From Pseudoramibacter porci (GTDB taxonomy: Bacteria > Bacillota > Clostridia > Eubacteriales > Eubacteriaceae), in the NCBI RefSeq assembly GCF_009696145.1, contig NZ_VUMO01000004.1:107896-171895 (forward strand): 64,000 nt of DNA, given 5' to 3'. The translations under genes were made by a program, and so were the position numbers. The notes beneath the pieces were generated by a model. That model was not told the origin of the DNA. It saw only the letters and a list, made by a program, of their open reading frames with translations, and made no database searches. Positions 52,029 through 60,201 of this stretch are shown here, piece by piece; positions within the stretch are counted from its first letter, which is position 1, and each line of letters opens with the position of its first letter.

Positions 52029-53939
52029 ATGTATGATCGCAATAATTTAAAAAATATTCCTAAAAAACCAGGCATCTATATTATGCATAACCATGCCGGA
52101 GACATCATTTATGTCGGTAAGGCAAAAAATTTATTTAATCGCGTTCATTCGTATTTTCAAAACCCTAAAAAACTCCCGATTAAAACGCAGATTCAAGTGT
52201 CCCACGTTGAATCGATCGAGACCATTGTGGTTGATACTGAAATGGAAGCGTTGATTCTCGAATGTAATCTGATCAAGGAGCATCGTCCCCGGTACAACAT
52301 TATGCTGAAGGACGATAAAAGCTATCCATATATTAAAATTACAACGCAGGAAAAATATCCTAAAATTCTCATGACGCGCAATCACCAGCGGGATGGCGGA
52401 CGTTATTTCGGTCCTTTCACCAGCAGCACAGCGGTAAAGCAAACGATCGAAGCTTTGCAGCGCGTGTACCCTTTGCGCCGCTGCAATCGCAAGGTGGCAA
52501 AGGGCATTAAACGGGGCAGGCCGTGCATTTATTACCATATGGGGCAATGTCTTGCACCGTGTTCCGGAAAAATCGATCCCGAACAATACGCAATCAATGT
52601 TCAAAATGATATTGATATCTTAAGTGGAAAAAATAAGCCAATTGTCGATCAGCTCACTGCAGAGATGATACGCGCGTCGGAAAATTTAGAATACGAAAAG
52701 GCAGCGGATTGCCGGGATAAAATTCAAGCGATCGATTTTGTTGTATCCAAACAGAAGATCGTCAGCGAAAACCAGCAGAATCAAGATTATATTGCTTTCT
52801 ATAGGGAAAATGCTCAGAATAAGGCAGATCAATTGGATGAAATAGATCAAAATATTGCGTGTGTGCAAGTTTTTAATGTGCGCGATGGAAAACTGTTGGG
52901 GCGTAACCGCATTATGGTTGATGGTGTAAAGGACGAGGCGGACGAAGCGATTATGACAAATGTTGTGAAGCAATATTACAATGGATCGCATTTTTTGCCC
53001 AAAGAGATCATTTTATCTTGCCCATTAGATGATGAAATGGCCAGCATCGAAGCGTGGCTGACCGCTCAGAGAGGATCCCGCGTTCGAATCACGGTGCCGC
53101 AAAAGGGAAAGAAAGATCATTTCATTCAAATGGTCGAGAAGAACGCAAAACTAACGCTTGAACAATATTTCATTGAAAAACGGCAAAAGGAAAAACGTCG
53201 AGAAAATAGAGTTGAATCCCTTCAAACATTGCTGGATATAGACGATGCGCCGAAGCGCATTGAAGCTTATGACATTTCAAATATATCTGGGACCAATAAT
53301 GTCGGCGGAATGGTCGTTTTTGAACAGGGGAAACCGCAGCCAAAAGCGTATCGCCGTTTTAAAATCAAAACCGTCGAGGGTCAAAATGATTACGCGAGCA
53401 TGCAGGAAATGCTGTTTCGTCGAATAGAACACGGCATGAAGGAATTAAAAGAAGGGAAAACGCCGGGAGAAAGTTCATTTCTGCCATTTCCTGAGATTTT
53501 CATGATCGATGGCGGCAAAACACATGTGGACGCAGCACAGTCGATTTTATCCATGTATCCGGAATTAGACAGCGTAGTTTGTGGTTTGGTTAAAGATGAT
53601 CATCATCAATTAAGAGGTGTGATCTATCGAGATCAGGAATACCAATTGACATACGGTACGCCGGTATGCACATTTTTAAATGAAATATCAGAAGAAGTTC
53701 ATCGGTTTGCGATTACTTATCACAGACAATTACGAAAAAAGAACATGTTGTCCTCACGCCTTGAGACCATTCCTGGAATTGGCAAGAAAAGGCGAAAAGC
53801 ACTGATGCGTTACTTTAATACACTTGATAATATAAAAGAAGCCAGTCGAGATGAATTGATGAAAGTCAACGGCATGAATCAGAAAGCGGCTGATGCTGTC
53901 TATCAGTATTTTAGAAAACCAGGAGAAAAAAATGACTGA
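52029..53939 (+). CDS. uvrC: Excinuclease ABC subunit C
   Basis: Dual endonuclease that cuts on both sides of a lesion in nucleotide excision repair. The N-terminal GIY-YIG nuclease (PGIYIM, GDIIYVGKAKN), a UVR coiled-coil domain (about residues 205-235), the RNase H-like C-terminal nuclease (IEAYDISNISGTNNVGGMV-like segment, then FMIDGGKTH) and tandem helix-hairpin-helix motifs (TIPGIGKKRRKALM) are all seen. 636 aa. The start at 52029 matches the family N-terminus (M-Y-D...LKNIPKKPG); no Shine-Dalgarno exists upstream. Its last 8 bases overlap hprK. Confidence 0.94.
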   Translation: MYDRNNLKNIPKKPGIYIMHNHAGDIIYVGKAKNLFNRVHSYFQNPKKLPIKTQIQVSHVESIETIVVDTEMEALILECNLIKEHRPRYNIMLKDDKSYPYIKITTQEKYPKILMTRNHQRDGGRYFGPFTSSTAVKQTIEALQRVYPLRRCNRKVAKGIKRGRPCIYYHMGQCLAPCSGKIDPEQYAINVQNDIDILSGKNKPIVDQLTAEMIRASENLEYEKAADCRDKIQAIDFVVSKQKIVSENQQNQDYIAFYRENAQNKADQLDEIDQNIACVQVFNVRDGKLLGRNRIMVDGVKDEADEAIMTNVVKQYYNGSHFLPKEIILSCPLDDEMASIEAWLTAQRGSRVRITVPQKGKKDHFIQMVEKNAKLTLEQYFIEKRQKEKRRENRVESLQTLLDIDDAPKRIEAYDISNISGTNNVGGMVVFEQGKPQPKAYRRFKIKTVEGQNDYASMQEMLFRRIEHGMKELKEGKTPGESSFLPFPEIFMIDGGKTHVDAAQSILSMYPELDSVVCGLVKDDHHQLRGVIYRDQEYQLTYGTPVCTFLNEISEEVHRFAITYHRQLRKKNMLSSRLETIPGIGKKRRKALMRYFNTLDNIKEASRDELMKVNGMNQKAADAVYQYFRKPGEKND

Positions 53940-55011
53940 AAAGGAACCTTTATGCACGATTGAAGTTGAAGAATTTTGCAAGTCGTTAAATCTGGAAAAA
54001 ATCATAGCGCCAATTCATTACTTTGAATTGTGGGATTCTGGAACCAATCGTCCGGGCCTGCAGCTGCATGGATACTACGAATATTTTGACAATCGGCGCA
54101 TTCAGCTGGTTGGAAAAGTTGAAATTTCTTATTTAATGTCTTTGGATCCGAGACTTAGAGAAAAACGCATTGATGATTTTTTTAGTCATGATATTCCGTG
54201 TTTAATAGTCTGTTGGGATTTGCCAGAAACGACACTCTTTGAAAAGGCTGCCGCAAAATATAAAGTGATCTTGTTAAAGAGCAAGGAAAAAACAACATCG
54301 CTCAACTATCGCTTAATTGATTATATTGATAATAAGACAGCGCCGCGAACGGGCATCCACGGTGTGCTTGTCGAAGTTAGAGGGGTTGGCGTTGTGATTA
54401 CCGGCGCTAGCGGTATCGGTAAAAGTGAAACGGCTCTAGAGTTAATCAAACGGGGTAATAGTTTTATCGCCGATGATGTCGTCGATATCACCTGCCACCA
54501 TGGTAATCATTTAATCGGGGAAGCCCCGGAGATGCTTAGGTATTATATGGAAGTACGCGGAATTGGCATTATTGATGTCAGAATGCTTTTTGGTGCCAAG
54601 TCAGTCAAAAGATCGGTTGATATCGATATGGTAATTAGGCTTGAAAACTGGGACGAACATTCTCCGTACGATCGATTGGGTTTAGATGATCAGACAACCA
54701 ATATTCTGGGAGTTGATATACCGCTTGTAACGATCCCAGTATCCAGCGGACGGAATTTAGCGGCAATCATAGAAACGGCAGCGATTAATAACAGAATGAA
54801 GGAAACTGGCTACCGTTCTGCGCAGGTTTTTGTCAAAAATATCGAAAAACATAACAAGGAAGAAGATCGGAAAAAAGCAGAAGAAGCCAAAAGAAAAAAA
54901 GAACGTGAAAAAATGAGTCATTTAGAAAAAAAGGCTAAAGAAAAAGAAGAAGATCTTCAAGAAGAAGTTCAAAATATTCAAAATCAGGAAAAAGGGGAAG
55001 GCTGGTATTAA
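53932..55011 (+). CDS. hprK: HPr kinase/phosphorylase with charged C-terminal tail
   Basis: Phosphorylates Ser46 of HPr in response to ATP and fructose-1,6-bisphosphate, and reverses this with phosphate; the switch for carbon catabolite control in Firmicutes. P-loop GASGIGKSE (about residues 158-166), FIADDVV and the signature EVRGIGIIDVRMLFG are intact. The core ends near residue 305; a further 50 or so residues are very rich in Lys and Glu and predicted to form a coiled coil, making 359 aa against the usual 310. AGGAG precedes the ATG, and the start overlaps uvrC by 8 bases. Confidence 0.94.
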   Translation: MTEKEPLCTIEVEEFCKSLNLEKIIAPIHYFELWDSGTNRPGLQLHGYYEYFDNRRIQLVGKVEISYLMSLDPRLREKRIDDFFSHDIPCLIVCWDLPETTLFEKAAAKYKVILLKSKEKTTSLNYRLIDYIDNKTAPRTGIHGVLVEVRGVGVVITGASGIGKSETALELIKRGNSFIADDVVDITCHHGNHLIGEAPEMLRYYMEVRGIGIIDVRMLFGAKSVKRSVDIDMVIRLENWDEHSPYDRLGLDDQTTNILGVDIPLVTIPVSSGRNLAAIIETAAINNRMKETGYRSAQVFVKNIEKHNKEEDRKKAEEAKRKKEREKMSHLEKKAKEKEEDLQEEVQNIQNQEKGEGWY

Positions 55012-55021
55012 AGCAGCAAGG

Positions 55022-55050
55022 TTGCGATAAGTGGATTCATGTGATAAACT
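55022..55050 (+). promoter_or_regulatory. Promoter for degV-family gene
   Basis: TTGCGA at 55022-55027, 17-bp spacer, TAAACT at 55045-55050 with TGA before it (extended -10). Confidence 0.6.
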
Positions 55051-55081
55051 TTATAGAAAATTTTAGTGAAGTGAGAGTTAT

Positions 55082-55945
55082 ATGTGCATTCATATTATTA
55101 CGGATTCGGCCTGTGATTTGCCAAAGGAACGTTTAGAAGCATTACAGGTTCAAGTACTCCCGCTGTACGTGACACAGGGAGATAATATATATCGAGATGG
55201 CATTGATATTCAGCCTGAAGAAATTTATAAAAATATGAAAGAAGGGGTTGTTTATAAAACCTCTCAAATCCCATATCAAGACTACTACGACTGCTTTAAA
55301 ACTTATGCGGAAGCAAGACAAGATGCGCTTTTGCTCAGCTTTTCGAGTGGCTTGTCGGGAACTTATCAGACGGCTTGCCTGGCGAAAAATGAGATTAACA
55401 AAGAATATCCTGATGTTGATATTCGCGTTGTCGATACAAAGGCGGTGACCGGCGGTTTGGGTATGGTTGTCGACGTTGTGGCAGAGCAAGCACAGAATGG
55501 CATGTCCATGGATGAGTTGATTCAGCTGACCAATCGTTGCCATGAGCATATTCATCACATTTTTACGGTCACGAATTTAGAGTACGTTTGTAGAGGCGGC
55601 CGTCTCAGTCGGCCCTCCGCTTTTATTGGTAATGCATTAAAAATTCATCCATTTATGATTGTGGACGACGAAGGGAAATTAGAAATTACGGATAAATGCA
55701 GGGGAGAAAAACGTCTGGTAAAAAAATTTGTCCAATACATTGCGGATCACAGTTATGATATTGCGCACCAAAAAATATATTTTGTTGATGCCTACCAAGA
55801 TCATCTTGTTAACGCAGTTCAAGAACAATTAACTAAACAATACGGCTGCACCAATTTTTCAAGAAAGATATTAGCACCTGTCATTGGAACGCATATTGGT
55901 CCGGGTTCTATGACTGTTTTCTTCTACGATCAAAAACCATTGTAG
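55082..55945 (+). CDS. DegV-family fatty-acid-binding protein
   Basis: A 287-aa DegV/FakB fold protein that binds a fatty acid for presentation to a FakA-type kinase. IITDSACDLP at the N-terminus, KTSQIPYQDY, LLSFSSGLSGTYQ (with the lipid-head contact) and RGGRLSRPSAF are family motifs. A FakA partner is not in the window, so the link to phospholipid synthesis is by family only. GTGAGAG precedes the ATG. Followed 53 bases later by prfA. Confidence 0.92.
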   Translation: MCIHIITDSACDLPKERLEALQVQVLPLYVTQGDNIYRDGIDIQPEEIYKNMKEGVVYKTSQIPYQDYYDCFKTYAEARQDALLLSFSSGLSGTYQTACLAKNEINKEYPDVDIRVVDTKAVTGGLGMVVDVVAEQAQNGMSMDELIQLTNRCHEHIHHIFTVTNLEYVCRGGRLSRPSAFIGNALKIHPFMIVDDEGKLEITDKCRGEKRLVKKFVQYIADHSYDIAHQKIYFVDAYQDHLVNAVQEQLTKQYGCTNFSRKILAPVIGTHIGPGSMTVFFYDQKPL

Positions 55946-55998
55946 CACAGTATTAAGATTTGAGTGTAAATGGATTTTTTTGTAGAAAGGAAAATAAT

Positions 55999-57069
55999 AT
56001 GTTTGAAAAATTAGAATCTCTTGAAGATAAATACGTTCAGTTAACACGTGATATTTCCAATCCGGACATTATCGCTGATCAGCAGAATTGGCAGCGTTTA
56101 ATGAAAGAACATGCGCACCTCGAACCGATTGTTCAAAAGTATAAGGCGTATCGTTCAACGGAAAAGGCAATTCAGGAAAGTCAGGAGATGCTATCGGACA
56201 AATCAATAGACGCAGATTTTAAAGAAATGTGCGAGATCGAAGTAAAAGAGCAGACGGAAATACAGAAAAAATTAGAGGATGAAATAAAAATATTGCTCCT
56301 TCCGAAGGATCCTAATGATGATAAAAGCGTCATCGTTGAAATAAGAGCGGGTGCCGGTGGAGATGAAGCGGCACTTTTTGCTCACGATTTATTTCGGATG
56401 TATGTGCGCTACGCTGAACGCCATAGATGGCAGACGGAAATTATGAACTCTAATATTTTAGATCTTGGCGGCATAAAGGAAATTACTTTTTCCATTAATG
56501 GTCAAGGCGCGTACAGCCGCTTAAAATACGAAAGTGGAGTTCATCGTGTCCAACGTGTTCCGGAAACGGAATCTGGTGGGCGAATTCATACATCGACCGC
56601 AACCGTTGCAGTTTTGCCAGAAGTCGAAGATGTCGAAGTGAAAATTGATCCGAATGATTTGCGCATTGATGTATACCGCGCTTCGGGAAACGGGGGGCAA
56701 TGCGTTAATACGACGGACTCGGCTGTCCGTATTACACATATTCCAAGTGGGTTAGTTGTAACGTGTCAAGACGAAAAATCTCAGATAAAAAATAAAGCAA
56801 AAGCCATGAAAGTATTGAAGGCTCGGCTTTACGATATGGAAACACAAAAGCAGCAAAGTGAGATTTCAGCGGAGAGAAAGAGTCAGATCGGAACAGGGGA
56901 TAGAAGCGAACGCATTCGAACTTACAATTTCCCGCAAGGGCGCGTCACGGATCATCGTATTGGATTAACAGTTCATCAGCTTGATTCATTTTTAGACGGT
57001 GAAATTGATGAAATGATAGAAGCTTTGATCACAACTGACCAAGCGAAAAAAATGGAATTAGCTGAATAG
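55999..57069 (+). CDS. prfA: Peptide chain release factor 1
   Basis: Recognises UAA and UAG stop codons and triggers peptide release. The codon-recognition tripeptide P-x-T is PET (in [11 protein letters not shown]) and the catalytic GGQ is in GNGGQCVNT. 356 aa is standard. ATG 55999 has AAAGGA upstream; an earlier in-frame start at 55960 has none. prmC, which methylates the GGQ glutamine and often adjoins prfA, is not next to it. A terminator follows. Confidence 0.96.
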   Translation: MFEKLESLEDKYVQLTRDISNPDIIADQQNWQRLMKEHAHLEPIVQKYKAYRSTEKAIQESQEMLSDKSIDADFKEMCEIEVKEQTEIQKKLEDEIKILLLPKDPNDDKSVIVEIRAGAGGDEAALFAHDLFRMYVRYAERHRWQTEIMNSNILDLGGIKEITFSINGQGAYSRLKYESGVHRVQRVPETESGGRIHTSTATVAVLPEVEDVEVKIDPNDLRIDVYRASGNGGQCVNTTDSAVRITHIPSGLVVTCQDEKSQIKNKAKAMKVLKARLYDMETQKQQSEISAERKSQIGTGDRSERIRTYNFPQGRVTDHRIGLTVHQLDSFLDGEIDEMIEALITTDQAKKMELAE

Positions 57070-57076
57070 CGAAATC

Positions 57077-57101
57077 AAGGCCTCTCAAAGAGGTCTTTTT
57101 T
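57077..57101 (+). terminator. Intrinsic terminator after prfA
   Basis: AAGGCCTCT at 57077-57085 pairs with AGAGGTCTT at 57089-57097 (one G.U), followed by six Ts in total. Confidence 0.85.
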
Positions 57102-57140
57102 AGAATGATTGGAAATAAAAAGTATTGAGGCAGGATCATA

Positions 57141-57833
57141 TTGGAAGAGCATACAAAAAAAACATCAAAATTATCAGCCTTTGATAGAGCGATGAATTAT
57201 TTAACGTATCGCGATCGAACCGAAGCGGAAATGGTCAAGTATCTTCAAGATAAAAAATATTCGGAAAAAGAGATTGCAGCAGGTATGGAAGCTTTAATAC
57301 GATATGGCTATATCGATGACGAGCGGTATATCAAAAATGCATGTGAATTGAATAAAAGTTCAAAACGATACAGCAGACGAAGATTGGCGCAGGACTTAAT
57401 TCATAAAGGAATCCCAAGGGAAAAAATTGAGGATATTGATTTGTTTTTTTCCGAAGAAGAGGAAGAGCGCTGCTGTGAAGAATTGATTGATGAGGCTTTT
57501 GAACGATACCGCAATGAACATCGAGAGAAAAGAAGCCGCAAGGTTGCGAACTGGATGATGAGACGGGGGTATTCTTACGCGATGATTCGTGCACAAATAT
57601 CTCGTAAACAAGAGATGTTTGCGGAGAATGTTGCGGATGATGAGGAGGAAACGCAGAGAAATCATATCGAGGCAGATTATCAAAAATATTTAAGGATGCA
57701 GCGATTAAAAGGGTATACAGGCTGGGAACTTCAAATGCGTGTACAGAGAAATTTGTTATCTAGAGGATTCCCTAAATCTGAGATATACGCATTGATTGAT
57801 GAAAAAAAACAAGAGGGAGAATTTGATGAATAA
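57141..57833 (+). CDS. recX: Regulatory protein RecX
   Basis: Modulates RecA filaments. The 230 aa contain several RecX three-helix repeats, with Tyr/Arg-rich motifs YLTYRDRTEAEMVKYL, YGYIDDERYIKN and SRRRLAQDLIHKGIP; the final repeat is GYTGWELQMRVQRNLLSRGFP. Length is within the family's range (150-270). The start is TTG at 57141 with AGGA 5 bases before the TCATA spacer. It overlaps the dehydrogenase gene by 8 bases. recA is not in the window. Confidence 0.9.
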   Translation: MEEHTKKTSKLSAFDRAMNYLTYRDRTEAEMVKYLQDKKYSEKEIAAGMEALIRYGYIDDERYIKNACELNKSSKRYSRRRLAQDLIHKGIPREKIEDIDLFFSEEEEERCCEELIDEAFERYRNEHREKRSRKVANWMMRRGYSYAMIRAQISRKQEMFAENVADDEEETQRNHIEADYQKYLRMQRLKGYTGWELQMRVQRNLLSRGFPKSEIYALIDEKKQEGEFDE

Positions 57834-58803
57834 GACTCCAAATCAAAAATCAAAGCTAAAGATTGTAATCATGGAGCCTTTAGGAATCAGTGATGACGCA
57901 TTTAAGGCTCTGACAATGTTATTAAAGGCAGATGGTCATCAAATTATTGCATACGATCATAAGGCAGAAACAGAAGAAATATTAGCAGAGCGGGTCGCAG
58001 ATGCAAACATCATTGTATTGGCCAATCAACCTTTAAGAAAAAAAGTTCTAGAACATTGCCATCATCTAAAAATGGTGGATGTTGCTTTTACTGGGGTTGA
58101 TCATATCGATGTAGATTATTTGAAGGCCAACCACATCGCAATTTGCAATGCGGCCAATTATTCGACGCATGCGGTGGCAGAATTGGCAATTGGTTTGATG
58201 ATTGACCTCAAGAGAAAAATTTCCGAAAGCCAAGATATTTTAGTGCAAGGGAAAAGTAAATTCCCGATTGGAAGTGAGCTTTGTGGTCAAACCTTGGGAA
58301 TTGTTGGTACAGGCACGATTGGACTTCAAGTTGCTAAAATAGCAAAGGCTTTTGGATGCCATCTCATTGCGTACAGCAGAACACAGAGAGAAGAAGCTCA
58401 GGCAATGGGAATAGAATATGTTTCGTTAGACCAGTTGATGCGCCGGTCAGACATAATTTCTCTTCATGTCCCTTGGACAAAAGAGACGACGCAGATGATT
58501 GACGCGCAACAAATAAATAAAATGAAAAAAGAGGCCATTTTAATTAATACAGCTCGAGGCGCATTAATTGATTACCATGCCTTAGCCCAGGCGCTCAATA
58601 TGGGAAAAATTGCTGGTGCGGGAATAGATGTGTTTGAAGAAGAACCACCGCTTCCGCCGGATCATCCGCTGCTCACAGCTAAGAATTGCATCATAACGCC
58701 GCATATTGCGTACGCAACTCGGGAAGCATTGTATAAGCGCGCAGAAATTGTTTTTGATAACATCAGATGTTGGTTGGAAGGCCAACCACAAAATATTATA
58801 TGA
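57826..58803 (+). CDS. D-isomer-specific 2-hydroxyacid dehydrogenase
   Basis: NAD(P)-linked dehydrogenase of the D-2-hydroxyacid family, interconverting 2-keto and D-2-hydroxy acids. The nucleotide motif is GIVGTGTIG, followed by substrate Arg in NTARGALID, the Glu in IDVFEEEPPLP and catalytic His in ITPHIAYAT. 325 aa is typical. ATG 57826 has GAGGGAGA upstream and overlaps the recX stop. Substrate cannot be told: glycerate, lactate or other 2-hydroxyacids are all possible. Confidence 0.9.
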   Translation: MNKTPNQKSKLKIVIMEPLGISDDAFKALTMLLKADGHQIIAYDHKAETEEILAERVADANIIVLANQPLRKKVLEHCHHLKMVDVAFTGVDHIDVDYLKANHIAICNAANYSTHAVAELAIGLMIDLKRKISESQDILVQGKSKFPIGSELCGQTLGIVGTGTIGLQVAKIAKAFGCHLIAYSRTQREEAQAMGIEYVSLDQLMRRSDIISLHVPWTKETTQMIDAQQINKMKKEAILINTARGALIDYHALAQALNMGKIAGAGIDVFEEEPPLPPDHPLLTAKNCIITPHIAYATREALYKRAEIVFDNIRCWLEGQPQNII

Positions 58804-58809
58804 GGGATT

Positions 58810-58848
58810 AAATCTTATCTTTGCATCAGTGGAGATAAGATTTTTTTG
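58810..58848 (+). terminator. Intrinsic terminator after dehydrogenase
   Basis: AAATCTTATCT at 58810-58820 pairs perfectly with AGATAAGATTT at 58833-58843, followed by further Ts. Confidence 0.9.
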
Positions 58849-58853
58849 TACAC

Positions 58854-58882
58854 TTGACAATACCCCCATCCGGGTATATAAT
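58854..58882 (+). promoter_or_regulatory. Consensus promoter of the csoR operon
   Basis: Perfect TTGACA at 58854-58859 and perfect TATAAT at 58877-58882 with a 17-bp spacer; the spacer is filled by a CsoR box. Confidence 0.9.
58860..58877 (+). promoter_or_regulatory. CsoR operator 1
   Basis: ATACCCCCATCCGGGTAT: ATACCC/GGGTAT inverted repeat of the CsoR type, lying between the -35 and -10. Confidence 0.8.
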
Positions 58883-58895
58883 CTGCGTATTATAA

Positions 58896-58913
58896 ATACC
58901 TGAGTGGGGGTAT
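58896..58913 (-). promoter_or_regulatory. CsoR operator 2 (inverted copy)
   Basis: Reads ATACCCCCACTCAGGTAT on the - strand, 14 of 18 bases identical to operator 1. It lies just downstream of the transcription start, 36 bp from operator 1. Confidence 0.75.
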
Positions 58914-58927
58914 TAAAAGGAGAAAAA

Positions 58928-59236
58928 ATGGCTGAAGAAAAAAGCAGAGACTGCTGTGTACGGCATAAAAAAAGGGAGCCGGATCAGTATAGAGATATGA
59001 TTAATCGCCTGAGTAGAATTGAAGGTCAGGTTCGAGGTATTAAAAGAATGGTAGAAAATGATGCGTATTGTCCGGACATTTTGGTTCAAAGTGCGGCTGT
59101 AACGGCAGCAATGAAATCATTTAATAAAGTTTTGTTAGAAGATCATATAAGGACTTGTGTCGTTGAAGACATTAAAGCAGACAAAGAAGGAACAGTTGAT
59201 GAACTCGTCCGTGTCATTTTAAAATTAATGAAGTAA
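58928..59236 (+). CDS. csoR: Copper-sensing repressor CsoR
   Basis: A 102-aa tetrameric helical repressor released from DNA by Cu(I). Ligands Cys48, His73 and Cys77 have the exact CsoR spacing, and Tyr47 precedes Cys48 as in M. tuberculosis CsoR. The N-terminus has an extra CC pair (residues 9-10). AAGGAG lies 5 bases before the ATG. Two CsoR boxes at its promoter indicate autoregulation. Downstream genes encode two HMA-domain metal-binding proteins. No CopA ATPase is in the operon. Confidence 0.92.
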   Translation: MAEEKSRDCCVRHKKREPDQYRDMINRLSRIEGQVRGIKRMVENDAYCPDILVQSAAVTAAMKSFNKVLLEDHIRTCVVEDIKADKEGTVDELVRVILKLMK

Positions 59237-59250
59237 AAAAGGAAAGTACC

Positions 59251-59634
59251 ATGACAGCAACAATAATGATTATTCTAGTATTGGCTGTGATCGTTTTTAT
59301 AGCGGTGAAGAGTGCCCGAAAACGCTTCTCGGGAGACGGCAGCTGTTGCGGCAGCGGTGGTGATAAATGGATCGATGAAAAAAAGAAGCTTAATTATCCA
59401 ATTATTGCGGAAAAAGAAGTAAAAATTCAGGGAATGAGCTGTGAAAATTGTCAAGGACGGATTCAACGGCAGTTAGATCGGATTGATGGCGTTTCTGCAG
59501 AAGTCGATTGGGAAAAAGGTGTTGCAAAAATATCTGAAGACCGTGAAGTGTCAGATGATATCATTAAAAGAACCATAGAACGACTGGATTATAAGGTTAT
59601 GTGTGTTCGAACTGTTCCATTAAATCAAGAATGA
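59251..59634 (+). CDS. Membrane-anchored HMA-domain metal-binding protein
   Basis: A 127-aa protein with an N-terminal membrane helix (about residues 4-20), a short Cys/Gly segment (SCCGSGGD, residues 31-38) like FeoB-associated Cys-rich proteins, and a C-terminal heavy-metal-associated domain with GMSCENC (Cys64, Cys67). By topology the HMA domain should be cytoplasmic, tethered to the membrane. It lies 14 bases after csoR, with AAAGGA before its ATG. A role as a copper chaperone held at the membrane is inferred. Confidence 0.78.
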   Translation: MTATIMIILVLAVIVFIAVKSARKRFSGDGSCCGSGGDKWIDEKKKLNYPIIAEKEVKIQGMSCENCQGRIQRQLDRIDGVSAEVDWEKGVAKISEDREVSDDIIKRTIERLDYKVMCVRTVPLNQE

Positions 59635-59654
59635 GAAAAAATAGGAGGGTAAAT

Positions 59655-59870
59655 ATGATAACAGAAACAATAAAAATTGAAGGTATGATGTGCGAACATT
59701 GCGAAGCAACTGTGAAAAAGGCACTTGAAAATATTCCGGAAGTAGAACAAGCTCAGGTAGATCACCAAAAGGGAACAGCAGTTGTTATGCTCAATAAAGA
59801 AATTGACGATGTTCAATTAAAAAAAGTGATTGAAGACAAAGATTATACCGTTTTAGGATTTGAACGTTAA
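59655..59870 (+). CDS. copZ: Copper chaperone CopZ-like HMA protein
   Basis: A 71-aa free HMA domain with ferredoxin-like beta-alpha-beta-beta-alpha-beta fold and the metal motif GMMCEHC. Such proteins carry Cu(I) to CopA or CsoR. The start is fixed by AGGAGGG about 5 bases before the ATG. Third gene of the csoR unit, 20 bases after the membrane-anchored HMA protein. Confidence 0.88.
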   Translation: MITETIKIEGMMCEHCEATVKKALENIPEVEQAQVDHQKGTAVVMLNKEIDDVQLKKVIEDKDYTVLGFER

Positions 59871-59888
59871 AGAAAAATTACAGATTAA

Positions 59889-59917
59889 AGCAGCAATTTT
59901 TCCTTGAAGTTGCTGCT
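59889..59917 (+). terminator. Hairpin after copZ-like gene
   Basis: AGCAGCAA at 59889-59896 pairs with TTGCTGCT at 59910-59917. The T tract is weak at first and improves near 59930, so termination is only probable. Confidence 0.5.
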
Positions 59918-59981
59918 CCTTTATGATATTTTTTAATAGCACGTTACATACGAGCGCTTGCCGTCTCGAGTGACGCTGCTT

Positions 59982-60065
59982 GCGGATGTGGCGGAATTGG
60001 CAGACGCGCTAGATTTAGGATCTAGTACCTCGTGTATGAAGGTTCGAATCCTTTCATCCGCACCA
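59982..60065 (+). tRNA. tRNA-Leu(UAG)
   Basis: The acceptor stem GCGGATG (59982-59988) pairs with CATCCGC (60055-60061), and the 3' CCA is encoded (60063-60065). The anticodon arm CTAGA-TTTAGGA-TCTAG gives anticodon UAG. The variable arm (TACCTCGTGTA) forms a small stem as in class II tRNAs, and the T arm has GGTTCGAATCC. It reads CUN leucine codons. Confidence 0.95.
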
Positions 60066-60076
60066 TATTGTATTGA

Positions 60077-60114
60077 ACTGCTTAAGTCTCTCTAGAAGCT
60101 TAAGTAGTTTTTTT
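60077..60114 (+). terminator. Terminator after tRNA-Leu
   Basis: ACTGCTTAAG at 60077-60086 pairs with CTTAAGTAGT at 60099-60108 (one G.U), followed by seven Ts. Confidence 0.88.
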
Positions 60115-60123
60115 ATGTCCAAT

Positions 60124-60151
60124 TGATTTATTGGAATTATTTTGTTATAAT
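60124..60151 (+). promoter_or_regulatory. Promoter for rex
   Basis: TTGATT at 60124-60129, 16-bp spacer, TATAAT at 60146-60151; the -10 is inside the Rex palindrome. Confidence 0.65.
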
Positions 60152-60159
60152 TATAACAA
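60142..60159 (+). promoter_or_regulatory. Rex operator (autoregulation)
   Basis: TTGTTATAATTATAACAA is a perfect 18-bp palindrome matching the TTGTTA-N6-TAACAA Rex box and covers the rex -10. Confidence 0.9.
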
Positions 60160-60201
60160 TCAAATGGAATGATTGCATATTTTGAGATAGATGGAGCGCA
60201 T

